A stretch of DNA of 64,000 nt from Agilicoccus flavus (GTDB taxonomy: Bacteria; Actinomycetota; Actinomycetes; Actinomycetales; Dermatophilaceae): assembly GCF_014857905.1 (NCBI RefSeq), contig NZ_JACYXE010000004.1, positions 124,001 to 188,000 of the forward strand, read 5' to 3'. Of the stretch, positions 36,014 to 45,262 are shown piece by piece (within the stretch, counting starts at the first letter, position 1; each line of letters begins with the position of its first letter). The notes below the pieces were generated by a model that ran no database searches, had not been told where the DNA came from, and saw only the letters and a program-made list of their open reading frames with translations. The position numbers and the translations under genes are program-made.

Positions 36014-36523
36014 TCAGCCGGCCTCGTCCTGCGGGACGTCCTCGTCCAGCGACCGGGCCACGGCCTGCACGAGCGGCAGGGTCCGATGCTCGATGTGGGT
36101 CGCGAGGACGATCTGGGTGGAGGCGCGCTCGATCTGCTCGTGTTCGACGATCTGGTCGATGACGCGCTGCAGGTCGATGTTCGACCGGGCGACGACGACG
36201 AGGAGCATGTCGAACGAGCCGGTGATCGTGTGGGCCTCGACCACCTCGGGGATCGCCGACAGGTGCGTCGCGATGGGGGTCTGACCGGAGGTCTGCCGGA
36301 TCTGCAGGTTGCAGTACGCGGTGACCGGGAAACCGGTCGCGGCGGCCGACACGGTCGGGGCCAGCGAGGTGATGACCCCCCGCTTCTGGAGCCGGTCGAG
36401 CCGGGACTGCACCGTGCCGCGGGCGACGCGCAGCTCGCGGGAGGCGCCGAGGATGCCGATCTGCGGCTGCTCGGTGAAGAGGGTGATGATCCGCGCGTCG
36501 AGCGCGTCGATCCCGGTGGTCAC
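36014..36523 (-). CDS. Lrp/AsnC-family transcriptional regulator
   Basis: A 169-residue regulator: an N-terminal winged helix (LDARIITLFTEQPQIGILG ... RGTVQSRLDRLQKRGVI) and a C-terminal RAM ligand-binding domain (AHTITGSFDMLLVVVARS). Lrp proteins form octamers sensing amino acids or other small molecules. It diverges from the RDD gene with 49 bases between, so it may control that promoter. No amino acid metabolism gene is adjacent. Confidence 0.93.
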   Translation of the reverse strand: MTTGIDALDARIITLFTEQPQIGILGASRELRVARGTVQSRLDRLQKRGVITSLAPTVSAAATGFPVTAYCNLQIRQTSGQTPIATHLSAIPEVVEAHTITGSFDMLLVVVARSNIDLQRVIDQIVEHEQIERASTQIVLATHIEHRTLPLVQAVARSLDEDVPQDEAG

Positions 36524-36572
36524 CTCGTCACCGTAGCGCGCCGCGTCCGTGCGGTCTGGGAAACTGGGCGGT

Positions 36573-37631
36573 ATGACGCAGCGCCCCTCCGGTTGGTACG
36601 ACGACCCCCGCGACGACGAACAGCTCCGCTACTTCGACGGGGTCGTCTGGACCGAGCACACCGCGCTCAAGCGTCCACGTCGCCCGCAACCCCCGGCGCA
36701 GGGCCCCGCCGGTGGCTCGTGGCCCGAGACCGGCCGCCCTCCGGCGCCCGGGTCCGCCTCCGGCGGCCGACCCCAAGCGTGGGGCGGCGGGCCGTCCGAC
36801 CACGGTCGGGCTCCCGGCTGGGGTCCCGCGCCGGGCGGTGCGCCCCACGGCCGCGCCCACCGGCACGGCGGCGCCGGGGCCGACCCCGCGCGCGCCCAGG
36901 ACGGACTGCGCCGGGCCGGCTGGTGGCGCCGTGTGGTGGCCTACGTCCTCGACGGTTTCGTCACCTACGTCCTGCTCATGCCGTTCGTGCTGCCCCGGGC
37001 CGACCGGATCACCGCCGAGACCGAGCGGCTCCTGGCCCAGATCCGGGCCGCCGACGGGACGCTGCCCGCGCCGTCGCCCGAGCTGCTCCAGCTCGCCGCG
37101 ACGCTGTCCCTGACGAGCCTCGTCATCACCCTGGTGTACGAGGTGGGGATGCTCGCCTGGCGCGGAGCCACGTTGGGCCGCATGGCCGTCGGCATCCACG
37201 TGCGGCGGATCGGCGCACCCGGTCCCGTTCCGGTGTCCCTCGGTCTGCGTCGCTCCGTGGTCAAGTACGCGGCCTCGATCCTCGGCAACGTCCCCGTCAT
37301 CAGCTTCCTCGCGGCGATGTTCCAGGTCGTCGACTACCTGTGGCCGCTGCGTGACCCTCGTCGGCAGGCCCTGCACGACAAGGTGGTGTCCACCGAGGTC
37401 GTGCGCGGTCGGCTCGAGACGGGCGCAGGGGGGACCGGGTCCCGGGCCGCGCGGCGTTCCGGCCTCGGCGGGTCCGCCGGTCGACGGGGATCGCGTGGCG
37501 ACCGGGACGGCGACCGCGACGGTGGACGCTCTCGGCGAGCGGCGGACGAGGGTGAGCTCGCGAGCCGCAGTGAGCGCGAGAGCGCTCGGGGCGGCGACCG
37601 CCCGGTCCGCCGCGGCGCGCACCGCCGCTGA
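36573..37631 (+). CDS. DUF2510-RDD membrane protein
   Basis: A 352-residue protein. The first 40 residues are a DUF2510 motif (SGWYDDPRDDEQLRYFDGVVWTEHT). A Pro/Gly-rich linker follows to about residue 110. The RDD domain has two or three membrane helices: RRVVAYVLDGFVTYVLLMPFVL, LAATLSLTSLVITLVYEVGM and a third around YAASILGNVPVISFLAAMF. The Arg and Asp of the family name are in AGWWRRVVAYVLDG. The last 70 residues are basic and low complexity. Transport of ions or compatible solutes has been proposed for RDD proteins. Confidence 0.88.
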   Translation: MTQRPSGWYDDPRDDEQLRYFDGVVWTEHTALKRPRRPQPPAQGPAGGSWPETGRPPAPGSASGGRPQAWGGGPSDHGRAPGWGPAPGGAPHGRAHRHGGAGADPARAQDGLRRAGWWRRVVAYVLDGFVTYVLLMPFVLPRADRITAETERLLAQIRAADGTLPAPSPELLQLAATLSLTSLVITLVYEVGMLAWRGATLGRMAVGIHVRRIGAPGPVPVSLGLRRSVVKYAASILGNVPVISFLAAMFQVVDYLWPLRDPRRQALHDKVVSTEVVRGRLETGAGGTGSRAARRSGLGGSAGRRGSRGDRDGDRDGGRSRRAADEGELASRSERESARGGDRPVRRGAHRR

Positions 37632-37662
37632 GCCGACTCGTTCGGGCTGTGCTCGCCTCGCC

Positions 37663-38274
37663 TCAGCTCGTCTGCGAGACCTCCACGCCGGCTGCCCGCA
37701 GCTCGCGCACGGCCGCGGTCGTCGACTCCGGCGCGACGCCGGCGGTGAGGTCGAGGAGCACCCGGGTCGACAGGCCGGCGGCCGCAGCGTCGAGCGCCGT
37801 GGCGCGGACGCAGTGGTCGGTCGCGATGCCGACGACGTCGACGGCCACCACGCCCCGGTCGGCGAGCCACGACGCCAGGTCCACGCGCCCGGCGCCCCGG
37901 GCGGCGTCGCCCTCGAACCCGCTGTAGGCGGCGGTGTACTCGCCCTTGCGGAAGACGGCCTCGACCCGCGAGAGCGCCGGGGCCAGGGCGGGATGGAAGT
38001 CGGCCCCCGGGGTCCCGACGACACAGTGCCGGGGCCAGGAATCGACGAAGTCGGGCTCGTCGGAGAAGTGCGCCCCGGGGTCGACGTGCCAGTCGGCCGT
38101 CGCCACGACCGCGGCGTATCCGGTCCCGTCGGGCCCGGCGTCGAGGCCGGCCAGCACGTGGTCCGCGATCCGGGCGGCGACGTCGGCGCCGCCCGTGACG
38201 GCGAGCGACCCGCCCTCGCAGAAGTCGTTCTGCACGTCGACGACGATGAGCGCGCGGGGACGGTCGGCGGTCAT
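37663..38274 (-). CDS. pncA: nicotinamidase (isochorismatase family)
   Basis: A 203-residue enzyme that hydrolyses nicotinamide to nicotinate, the first step of NAD salvage. The triad is visible: Asp13 in VVDVQNDFCEGG, Lys in VFRKGEYTAAYSGF and Cys in IATDHCVRATALDA. Metal ligands include the Asp and His of ATADWHVDPGAHF. The start overlaps the stop of pncB (ATGA), so the two are coupled and act in sequence. Confidence 0.95.
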   Translation of the reverse strand: MTADRPRALIVVDVQNDFCEGGSLAVTGGADVAARIADHVLAGLDAGPDGTGYAAVVATADWHVDPGAHFSDEPDFVDSWPRHCVVGTPGADFHPALAPALSRVEAVFRKGEYTAAYSGFEGDAARGAGRVDLASWLADRGVVAVDVVGIATDHCVRATALDAAAAGLSTRVLLDLTAGVAPESTTAAVRELRAAGVEVSQTS

Positions 38275-39671
38275 CGCGTCTCCTCCGGGGTCGTGGCCGG
38301 CGGGTGTTCGTCGTCCACGTAGAGCGTCGGGATCACGGGCTCGCCCTTGCTGAGGCGATGGGCCTTGACGGGCAGCTCCTCGAGGGCGGCCCGGTGCCGG
38401 TCGCGCGCCGCGGCGACGTCGTCGGCGCCCTCGACCACCTCGCCACCGCGGACGAGCGGCACGAGCAGCTCACGGTCGTTGTCGTCACCCACGGGACGTT
38501 CGCCGATGCCCACGAGCTCGGCGGTGGCGACGCCGTGCTCGTCGAGCCGCCGCAGGGCGTACTTGCGGCCGCCCACCGACGCCTTGTCCTTGCTCTTCTT
38601 CGCGACGTCGACGAGCGTGCCGGAGTCGTCGGCGCGGGAGACCAGCTTGTACACGAGGCCCGCCGTCGGGTGGCCCGACCCGGTGACGAGGGACGTCCCG
38701 ACGCCGTAGGCGTCGACGGGCGCGGCGGCGAGCGCGGCGATGGCGTACTCGTCGAGGTCGGAGGTGACGACGATGCGCGTGTTGCCCGCGCCGAGCCCGT
38801 CGAGCTGGGCGCGCACCTCGTGGGCCTGCGCGACGAGGTCGCCGGAGTCGAGCCGCACCGCGCCGAGCTCCGGGCCCGCGATCCGCACGGCGAGGTCGAC
38901 GGCGGTCCGGACGTCGTACGTGTCGACGAGGAGCGTCGTGCCGGGACCGAGGGCGTCGACCTGGGTCCGGAACGCGGTCTCCTCGTCGTCGTGCAGGAGC
39001 GTGAACGAGTGGGCGCTCGTCCCGGCCGTGGGGATGCCGAACGTGCGCCCGGCCTCGAGGTTGCTCGTCGTGCCGAACCCGCACACGTAGGCCGCGCGGG
39101 CGGCGCCGACGGCGGCCCACTCGTGGGTGCGTCGCGACCCCATCTCGATGCACGGCCGGTCCCCGGCGGCCCGCGCCATCCGGGAGGCGGCGGCGGCGAC
39201 GGCGCAGTCGTGGTTGTAGATGGACAGCGCGAGCGTCTCGAGGATGACCGCCTCGGCGAAGGTGCCCTCGACGATGAGCAACGGGGAGCCGGGGAAGAAC
39301 GTCTCGCCCTCGGGGTAGCCCCACACGTCGCCCGAGAACCGGTACTCGCGCAGGTAGTCGAGGGTCGCGTCGTCGACGACGTCGCGTGCGGCGAGCGCCT
39401 CGATCTCGGCGGGGCCGAAGCGGAACCGCGTGAGCGCCGACAGGAACCGGCCGGTGCCCGCCACCACCCCGTACCGGCGCCCCTCGGGTAGGCGGCGCGC
39501 GAACATCTCGAAGACGCTGCGTCGGTGCGCGGCGCCGCTGCGCAGGGCCGCCTGCACCATCGTCAGCTCGTAGTGGTCGGTCAGCAGGGCGGTGGAGGCG
39601 GACCCCCCGCGCTCGGGGGCGAGGTCGGCCCCGGTCGTCGCGCGGGTCGTGGTCGTCGTGCTCGTCGTCAC
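38271..39671 (-). CDS. pncB: nicotinate phosphoribosyltransferase
   Basis: A 466-residue enzyme that joins nicotinate to PRPP, giving nicotinate mononucleotide. Recognised by ALLTDHYELTMVQAALRSG, FEMFARRLPEGRRYGVVAG, FGTTSNLEAGRTFGIPTAGT, AHSF with the phosphorylated His, and LVDTYD ... AVRLDSGDL. The first 27 residues are Thr/Ala-rich. It takes the product of pncA, its coupled downstream gene. The promoter region is shared with clpS and is only 22 bases long. Confidence 0.96.
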   Translation of the reverse strand: MTTSTTTTTRATTGADLAPERGGSASTALLTDHYELTMVQAALRSGAAHRRSVFEMFARRLPEGRRYGVVAGTGRFLSALTRFRFGPAEIEALAARDVVDDATLDYLREYRFSGDVWGYPEGETFFPGSPLLIVEGTFAEAVILETLALSIYNHDCAVAAAASRMARAAGDRPCIEMGSRRTHEWAAVGAARAAYVCGFGTTSNLEAGRTFGIPTAGTSAHSFTLLHDDEETAFRTQVDALGPGTTLLVDTYDVRTAVDLAVRIAGPELGAVRLDSGDLVAQAHEVRAQLDGLGAGNTRIVVTSDLDEYAIAALAAAPVDAYGVGTSLVTGSGHPTAGLVYKLVSRADDSGTLVDVAKKSKDKASVGGRKYALRRLDEHGVATAELVGIGERPVGDDNDRELLVPLVRGGEVVEGADDVAAARDRHRAALEELPVKAHRLSKGEPVIPTLYVDDEHPPATTPEETR

Positions 39672-39681
39672 GCCCGAAGCC

Positions 39682-39687
39682 TATGGT
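39682..39687 (+). promoter_or_regulatory. candidate leaderless -10 (TATGGT) for clpS
   Basis: TATGGT lies six bases before GTG 39694. The intervening GGAGAC could also serve as a ribosome-binding site if a transcript started further upstream. Confidence 0.45.
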
Positions 39688-39693
39688 GGAGAC

Positions 39694-40008
39694 GTGTCCA
39701 TCGCGCCCACTTCGCACCCGTCGACCTCCGCCGACGTCGAGTCCGACACCCGGGCCGGTGCCGACATCCGGCCGGATCCGGGCTGGATCACGCTCGTGTG
39801 GAACGACCCCGTCAACCTCATGAGCTACGTGACGTACGTGTTCCAGACCTACTTCGGCTACCCGCGCGAGAAGGCGGAGCGGCTGATGATGGACGTCCAC
39901 GAGAAGGGCCGCGCCGTCGTCGCGCACGGCCCGCGCGAGGTCATGGAGCAGCACACCGAGGCCCTGCAGGGGTACGGCCTGTGGGCCACGTTCGCGAAGG
40001 ACGAGTGA
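39694..40008 (+). CDS. clpS: ATP-dependent Clp protease adaptor ClpS
   Basis: A 104-residue adaptor that brings N-degron substrates to ClpC or ClpA. The conserved core is WITLVWNDPVNLMSYVTYVF, then EKAERLMMDVHEKGRAVVAHG and TEALQGYGLWATFAKDE. The first 25 residues are a variable Ser/Thr/Asp segment. GTG 39694 is chosen; the frame is open to 39592 but that part overlaps pncB. Its stop overlaps the DUF2017 start (TGATG). Confidence 0.95.
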   Translation: MSIAPTSHPSTSADVESDTRAGADIRPDPGWITLVWNDPVNLMSYVTYVFQTYFGYPREKAERLMMDVHEKGRAVVAHGPREVMEQHTEALQGYGLWATFAKDE

Positions 40009-40679
40009 TGGCGCGCGCCTTCCGCCGCCGCCGGGGTCGCTTCGTCGCCGACCTGGCCGCCCCCGAGCGCGAGATCGTCCTCGACTGCATCGTCCAGACC
40101 GCCGCGCTGCTCGAACGCGAGGGCGGCCCGGCACCGGGCGCAGGGCCCCTCGACCCCGCCGGCGGCCCTGCGGGGGAGGACGCCGACGAGTTCGAGGCGA
40201 TCATGCGTCGAGCGGGCCTCACCGACGCCGCGTTCTCCGGCGACGGACCGGGAGCCGCGGCGGACGGGGTCGGCCGGGGGGCGCCCCCTGTCTCGGACGA
40301 CCCGGCCGTGCGGCGGCTCCTGCCCGACGGGCACCGCGACGACCCGGCGCAGGCCGAGGCCTTCCGCGCGCTGTCGGCGCAGAACGTGCGGTCGACGAAG
40401 CTCACCCACCTCCACCGTGCGGCGGAGGTCCTCGCCGGGGCGACCCAGGACCGCCTCGACCTGGGCGAGGACGACGCGCGAGCCCTCCTGCTGTCGCTGA
40501 CCGACGTCCGCCTCGTCCTCGCGGAGCGGCTCGAGCTGCGCACGGACGACGACGTCGAGCACCTCGAGGCCCAGCTGGACGCCCTCGACGCGGGCGACGG
40601 CCGGGCGCAGGTCATGCTCACCTACGACTTCCTCACCTGGTTCCAGGAGACGCTCGCCTCGGCGATGCTGCCCCGCTGA
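40008..40679 (+). CDS. DUF2017 family protein
   Basis: A 223-residue protein of unknown function conserved after clpS in actinobacteria (Rv1332 type). It starts RAFRRRRGRFVADLAAPERE and has a helical C-terminus (LLLSLTDVRLVLAERLELRT, VMLTYDFLTWFQETLASAML). A Gly/Pro/Ala-rich central segment varies. One-base overlap with clpS suggests coupling. Confidence 0.9.
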   Translation: MARAFRRRRGRFVADLAAPEREIVLDCIVQTAALLEREGGPAPGAGPLDPAGGPAGEDADEFEAIMRRAGLTDAAFSGDGPGAAADGVGRGAPPVSDDPAVRRLLPDGHRDDPAQAEAFRALSAQNVRSTKLTHLHRAAEVLAGATQDRLDLGEDDARALLLSLTDVRLVLAERLELRTDDDVEHLEAQLDALDAGDGRAQVMLTYDFLTWFQETLASAMLPR

Positions 40680-40700
40680 TCGGCCCCGGCCGACTCCTCC

Positions 40701-40750
40701 GTGTCGTGGCATGTCGTGGCACGGCGCGGCACGTCACGGCACGGCACGGC
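40701..40750. repeat. five imperfect 10-bp tandem units
   Basis: Five consecutive 10-base units near ACGTCACGGC (GTGTCGTGGC, ATGTCGTGGC, ACGGCGCGGC, ACGTCACGGC, ACGGCACGGC), then looser GGCACGGC-like words to about 40796. It lies in the 244-base gap before the ABC transporter genes. It could be regulatory or replication slippage. Confidence 0.6.
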
Positions 40751-40923
40751 GCTGTCGCGGCGCGGCGCGTCGTCGCGTGGCACGGCACTCGTGGCCGCGA
40801 GCGACCGCTCGGCGTCGCGAGGAAGCCGTTGCGCGATCGTGACCCGTGGATTCGGCGAGACGCGTTGGTGGCGCCCGCCCCACCTGGGCAGACTCGACCC
40901 CAACATCGACCCAGGAGGCAGCC

Positions 40924-41799
40924 GTGCCCAACCTTTCGCTCCGTCCCCGCGCCGTCGTGGCGGCGCTCGCCCTCGCCCTTCCGCTCGGACTGGCGGCCTG
41001 CGGCTCGTCCGGGGGCGAGCAGAACACCGGCTCCGGCTCGGGGTCGACCGCCGCCGGCGGCATCCAGACGGTCAGCCCCGGCAAGCTCACCGTCTGCACG
41101 CACCTGTCGTACCCGCCGTTCCAGTTCAACAAGGACGGCAAGGTCGTCGGGTTCGACGTCGACGTCGTCGACCGGGCCGCCAAGTCCATGGGCCTCACGC
41201 AGGACGTCGTCGACATCGACTTCGAGCAGATCACGACGGGCGCCGTCTTCAAGGCGAAGAAGTGCGACGTCGCCGCGGCCGGCATGACGATCACCGACGA
41301 GCGCAAGAAGGCCGTCCTCTTCTCCGAGCCGTACTTCGACGCCACGCAGGCGCTCATCGTCAAGAAGGGCGCGGGCGTCACCGACCTCGCCGCCCTCAAG
41401 GGCAAGAAGCTGGGCGTGCAGACGGGCACGACGGGCCAGGAGTACGCGAAGAAGAACGCCTCGGCCGGGTTCAGCGCCGTCGTCTTCGAGGACCTCCCCA
41501 CCTCGCTCAACGCCCTCAAGGCCGGCCGGGTCGACGCGACGATCAACGACAACGGCGTCCTCTTCGACTTCGCCAAGCAGAACCCCGACACCGAGGTCGT
41601 CGCCGAGTTCGCGACCGGTGAGCAGTACGGCGTGGCCGCGAAGAAGGACGACCCGAACGCGCAGCAGATCATCACGAAGATCAACGAGTCGATCGCGACG
41701 TCCAAGCAGGACGGCAGCTACGACGAGACCTACAAGAAGTGGTTCGGGACGGCTCCGGGCGAGAAGTCGACCGCCGCGCCCAGCTCGAGCGCGGGCTGA
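40924..41799 (+). CDS. amino-acid ABC transporter substrate-binding lipoprotein
   Basis: A 291-residue family 3 solute-binding protein. A lipoprotein signal ends in LGLAAC at the lipid-carrying Cys near residue 23. After a Gly/Ser linker come the family hallmarks: LTVCTHLSYPPFQFNKDGKV, GFDVDVVDRAAKSMG and VAAAGMTITDERKKAVLFSE. Ligands are probably polar amino acids; the actual one is not readable. AGGAGG precedes GTG 40924. First of three coupled genes. Confidence 0.93.
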   Translation: MPNLSLRPRAVVAALALALPLGLAACGSSGGEQNTGSGSGSTAAGGIQTVSPGKLTVCTHLSYPPFQFNKDGKVVGFDVDVVDRAAKSMGLTQDVVDIDFEQITTGAVFKAKKCDVAAAGMTITDERKKAVLFSEPYFDATQALIVKKGAGVTDLAALKGKKLGVQTGTTGQEYAKKNASAGFSAVVFEDLPTSLNALKAGRVDATINDNGVLFDFAKQNPDTEVVAEFATGEQYGVAAKKDDPNAQQIITKINESIATSKQDGSYDETYKKWFGTAPGEKSTAAPSSSAG

Positions 41800-42632
41800 T
41801 GTCGGCTCCCGCACCCACCGCAGAACAGGCCCCGACGCGGCGACGCTCGTCGCCGCGTCGGCGCGCCCGGCGCATCCGGCTCGTCCAGTACGCGGTCCTG
41901 ATCGTCCTCGTCGTCCTCGCGTTGTTCACGGCCAACTGGCCGCAGATCATCGACGTGTTCTTCCGCCCCGAGCTCGTGGCCGCCACGATCGGGCCGGCCC
42001 TGTTCCTCGCCCTCGGCAACACGCTGATCTACACGGCCGGCGCGTTCCTCTTCGGGCTCGTCGTCGGGACCGTCCTCGCGCTCATGCGCCTCTCGGAGGT
42101 GCCGCCGTACCGGTGGATCGCCCGCGCCTACATCGAGTTCTTCCGCGGCCTGCCCGCGATCGTCGTCTTCATCGCGTTCGGGCTGCTGCCCATCGCGTTC
42201 GAGGGCATGACGATCCCGTGGGACCCGTACGGCACGGTGTGGGTCGCGCTCGGCATGGTCGCGAGCGCCTACCTCGCCGAGACGATCCGCGCCGGCATCC
42301 AGGCGGTGCCCAAGGGGCAGGTCGAGGCGGCGCGCTCCCTCGGGATGAGCTCCGCGACGGCGATGCGCAAGATCGTCCTGCCGCAGGCGTTCCGCATCAT
42401 CCTGCCGCCGCTGACCAACGAACTCATCCTCCTCGTCAAGGACTCCTCGCTCGTCTACGTGCTCGGGCTGTCCATCGAGGGCTACGAGCTGACGAAGTTC
42501 GGCCGTGAGGCGGCCCAGTCCGAGGCGAACCTCACGCCGCTCGTCGTCGCCGGCTTCTGCTACCTGCTCATCACGCTTCCGCTGACCGTGCTCGTGGGCC
42601 GGCTCGAGGCCACGACCGCGAAGGCGAGGTGA
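41799..42632 (+). CDS. amino-acid ABC transporter permease
   Basis: A 277-residue inner-membrane permease of the HisM/GlnP type. It has a basic N-terminus and about five membrane helices ([58 protein letters not shown]). The ATPase-contact motif is [21 protein letters not shown]. Its ATG shares one base with the preceding stop. Confidence 0.95.
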   Translation: MSAPAPTAEQAPTRRRSSPRRRARRIRLVQYAVLIVLVVLALFTANWPQIIDVFFRPELVAATIGPALFLALGNTLIYTAGAFLFGLVVGTVLALMRLSEVPPYRWIARAYIEFFRGLPAIVVFIAFGLLPIAFEGMTIPWDPYGTVWVALGMVASAYLAETIRAGIQAVPKGQVEAARSLGMSSATAMRKIVLPQAFRIILPPLTNELILLVKDSSLVYVLGLSIEGYELTKFGREAAQSEANLTPLVVAGFCYLLITLPLTVLVGRLEATTAKAR

Positions 42633-43516
42633 GCGCCGTGAGCACCCCCGCGCCCGAGCGCACCCGTCCCCGGGGCGAGGACGTCGTCGTCGTCTCCGAC
42701 CTGCACAAGTCGTTCGGCTCCAACCAGGTGCTCACCGGCATCGACCTGACGATCCGGCGCGGCGAGGTCGTCTGCGTCATCGGGCCGTCGGGCTCCGGGA
42801 AGTCGACCCTGCTGAGGTGCGTCAACCTGCTCGAGACGCCGACGTCCGGCTCGATCCGGGTGCAGGGCGAGGAGGTCACCGACCCCGACTGCGACATCGA
42901 CGCCGTCCGCCGCGGGCTGGGGATGGTGTTCCAGCAGTTCAACCTGTTCCCGCACCTGACGGTGCTCGAGAACTGCACGGTCGCCCAGCGCACCGTGCTG
43001 CGACGCTCGGCGGGGCAGGCGCGCGAGGTGGCGCAACGCAACCTCGAGAAGGTCGGCCTCGGGGAGCGCGGCGACGCGCACCCGGCGCAGCTCTCGGGTG
43101 GGCAGCAGCAGCGGGTGGCCATCGCGCGGGCGTTGTCGATGGAGCCCGAGCTCATGCTCTTCGACGAGCCGACCTCGGCGCTCGACCCCGAGCTCGTCGG
43201 CGACGTGCTCGCGGTGATGCGGCAGCTCGCCGCAGAGGGCATGACGATGATGGTCGTCACGCACGAGATGGCGTTCGCGCGCGAGGTGGCCGACCGGGTG
43301 GTCTTCATGGACGGCGGCGTCGTCGTGGAGGACGGTCACCCCGACGAGGTCATCGGCAACCCGCGCCACGAGCGCACGCGCACGTTCCTGCAGCGCGTCC
43401 TCGACCCCACGCACGTCCAGGCCGGCGCGCACGACGCGGCGCACGCCGCCCGCCACGCGGGCGACCCGGCGCCGGGCGACGTCGCCGAGACGCCGCCCAC
43501 GCCCGACCACCACTGA
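42629..43516 (+). CDS. amino-acid ABC transporter ATP-binding protein
   Basis: A 295-residue ATPase of the GlnQ/HisP type. Walker [14 protein letters not shown]-loop [13 protein letters not shown], signature [15 protein letters not shown], Walker [16 protein letters not shown]-loop VVTHEM. A 40-residue His/Ala/Pro-rich tail ([15 protein letters not shown]) is extra. GTG 42629 overlaps the permease stop; GTG 42638 is an alternative. A 17-bp stem terminator follows the gene. Confidence 0.96.
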   Translation: MSAVSTPAPERTRPRGEDVVVVSDLHKSFGSNQVLTGIDLTIRRGEVVCVIGPSGSGKSTLLRCVNLLETPTSGSIRVQGEEVTDPDCDIDAVRRGLGMVFQQFNLFPHLTVLENCTVAQRTVLRRSAGQAREVAQRNLEKVGLGERGDAHPAQLSGGQQQRVAIARALSMEPELMLFDEPTSALDPELVGDVLAVMRQLAAEGMTMMVVTHEMAFAREVADRVVFMDGGVVVEDGHPDEVIGNPRHERTRTFLQRVLDPTHVQAGAHDAAHAARHAGDPAPGDVAETPPTPDHH

Positions 43517-43531
43517 GCACGGCGCCCGGTG

Positions 43532-43572
43532 CCGCGGCCCGGCCCCCCCGCAGGTGGGGGGCCGGGCCGCGG
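43532..43572. terminator. terminator after the ABC transporter
   Basis: A perfect 17-bp G/C stem (43532-43548 with 43556-43572) and a seven-base loop, 15 bases past the ATPase stop. The murI promoter follows at once. Confidence 0.85.
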
Positions 43573-43584
43573 GCGTCCCCGGCG

Positions 43585-43590
43585 TATTCT
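43585..43590 (+). promoter_or_regulatory. candidate leaderless -10 (TATTCT) for murI
   Basis: TATTCT lies six bases before GTG 43597, just after a terminator. Confidence 0.55.
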
Positions 43591-43596
43591 CGGGCT

Positions 43597-44400
43597 GTGG
43601 CGGACGCACCGATCGGGATCTTCGACTCCGGCTACGGCGGACTGACCGTGGCGCGGGCGGTGCTCGACCAGTTGCCGCACGAGTCCGTCGCCTACCTCGG
43701 CGACACGGCTCGCGCGCCCTACGGTCCGCTGCCCATCGCCCGGACCCGCCAGTTCGCGCTCGAGTGCCTCGACGAGCTCGTCGCCTCCGGGGTGAAGATG
43801 CTCGTCATCGCGTGCAACACGGCGAGCGCCGCCATGCTCCACGACGCGCGAGAACGCTACGACGTGCCCGTCGTCGAGGTGATCCGGCCCGCGGTGCGCC
43901 GTGCGGCGGCGGCCACGGGCAACCGACGCGTCGGCGTCATCTCCACGGAGGGGACGCACCGGTCGCGGGCCTACGTCGACGCCTTCGCCGCCGCGCCGCA
44001 GATCGAGGTCGTCAGCCGGCCGTGCCCGCGCTTCGTCGAGTTCGTCGAGGCCGGGGTGACCGGCGGCCCCGAGCTGCTGGGCGTCGCCCACGAGTACCTC
44101 GACCCCGTCCGGGCGGCCGGGGTCGACACCCTCATCCTCGGCTGTACGCACTACCCGCTGCTCACCGGCGTCGTCTCGTACGTCATGGGTGACCTCGTCA
44201 CGCTCGTGTCCAGCGCGGAGGAGACCGCGAAGGACGTGTACCGGGTGCTCGCCGACACGGGCACGCTGCACCCCGACGACGCCCCGGCGCCCCGGCACGA
44301 CTTCCGGACGACCGGCGACCCGCAGCGGTTCGCGGCCCTGGCCCGGCGGTTCCTCGGCCCGGAGATCGGCGACCTCGCCGTGGCCGGAGCGGTGCGATGA
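43597..44400 (+). CDS. murI: glutamate racemase
   Basis: A 267-residue enzyme that makes D-glutamate for peptidoglycan. The two catalytic cysteines are in [13 protein letters not shown] near residue 72 and [11 protein letters not shown] near residue 184. The opening [20 protein letters not shown] is diagnostic. The start follows a leaderless hexamer, and the stop overlaps the next gene (ATGA). Confidence 0.97.
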   Translation: MADAPIGIFDSGYGGLTVARAVLDQLPHESVAYLGDTARAPYGPLPIARTRQFALECLDELVASGVKMLVIACNTASAAMLHDARERYDVPVVEVIRPAVRRAAAATGNRRVGVISTEGTHRSRAYVDAFAAAPQIEVVSRPCPRFVEFVEAGVTGGPELLGVAHEYLDPVRAAGVDTLILGCTHYPLLTGVVSYVMGDLVTLVSSAEETAKDVYRVLADTGTLHPDDAPAPRHDFRTTGDPQRFAALARRFLGPEIGDLAVAGAVR

Positions 44401-45173
44401 GGGTCACGGCCGTCGGCTGCTCCGGGTCGTTCCCCGGGCCCGACTCACCCGCGTCGTGCTACCTCGTCGAGGCCGAGCACGAGGGCCGGACGTGGCGCGT
44501 CGTCCTCGACCTCGGCAGCGGCTCGCTCGGCCCCCTGCAGCGATACGTCGACCCCCGCAGCCTCGACGCGGTCGTCCTCTCGCACCTGCACCCCGACCAC
44601 TGCCTCGACGTGTGCGGGCTCTACGTCATGCTCTCGTACGGCCCCGATCGACCGCCGGGCGCCGGCGGGCGGATGCGGGTGCTCGCCCCCGCCGACGCAC
44701 CCGACCGTCTCGCGCGGGCGTACGGCGTGGACGCGCCCGAGCCGCTCGACGACCGGCTCGACTTCGAGGCGCTGCGGCCCCGGGAACCGGTGCGGGTGGG
44801 GCCGTTCACCATCACACCGGTGCCCGTGTGGCACCCCGTCGAGTGCTACGGCCTCCGGGTGGAGGCCGACGGCGCCGTGCTCGCCTACACCGCCGACACC
44901 GACCGCTGCGACACCCTCGACGAGTTGTGCGTCGACGCGACCCTCGTCCTCGCCGACTGCGCCTACGTCGACGGCCGCGACGACGACAGCCACGGCGTCC
45001 ACATGTCGGGGTCGAGGGCCGCCGCGGCCGCCGTGTCCGCCGGGGGCGTGGCCCGGCTCATGCTCACCCACATCCCCGCCTGGAACGCCCCCCGCGTGTG
45101 CCACGACCAGGCGGCCGCCGTCTGGCCGGGTGAGGTCGAGGTGTGCCGACCCGGGCAGACCTACGAGCTCTAG
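44397..45173 (+). CDS. MBL-fold metallo-hydrolase, Rv1339-like (possible cAMP phosphodiesterase)
   Basis: A 258-residue metallo-beta-lactamase-fold hydrolase with metal ligands in [10 protein letters not shown] near residue 65, a downstream WHPVEC, AYTADTD and a final LTHIPAW. It holds the place of mycobacterial Rv1339 between murI and rph. Rv1339 has been reported to hydrolyse cAMP, so the same activity is plausible here but not shown by sequence. It is coupled to murI by a four-base overlap. Confidence 0.88.
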   Translation: MRVTAVGCSGSFPGPDSPASCYLVEAEHEGRTWRVVLDLGSGSLGPLQRYVDPRSLDAVVLSHLHPDHCLDVCGLYVMLSYGPDRPPGAGGRMRVLAPADAPDRLARAYGVDAPEPLDDRLDFEALRPREPVRVGPFTITPVPVWHPVECYGLRVEADGAVLAYTADTDRCDTLDELCVDATLVLADCAYVDGRDDDSHGVHMSGSRAAAAAVSAGGVARLMLTHIPAWNAPRVCHDQAAAVWPGEVEVCRPGQTYEL

Positions 45174-45249
45174 GCCACTCGGGGGCCGGAGAGTCGCGGG
45201 CGCCGACGGGGTCGGCCCGCCTCGCGGCCGGGCACTCGGTGCGACCCGT

Positions 45250-45255
45250 TACCGT
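45250..45255 (+). promoter_or_regulatory. candidate leaderless -10 (TACCGT) for rph
   Basis: TACCGT lies seven bases before ATG 45263. The 89-base gap after the preceding gene fits a separate promoter. Confidence 0.5.
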
Positions 45256-45262
45256 CGGGGAC

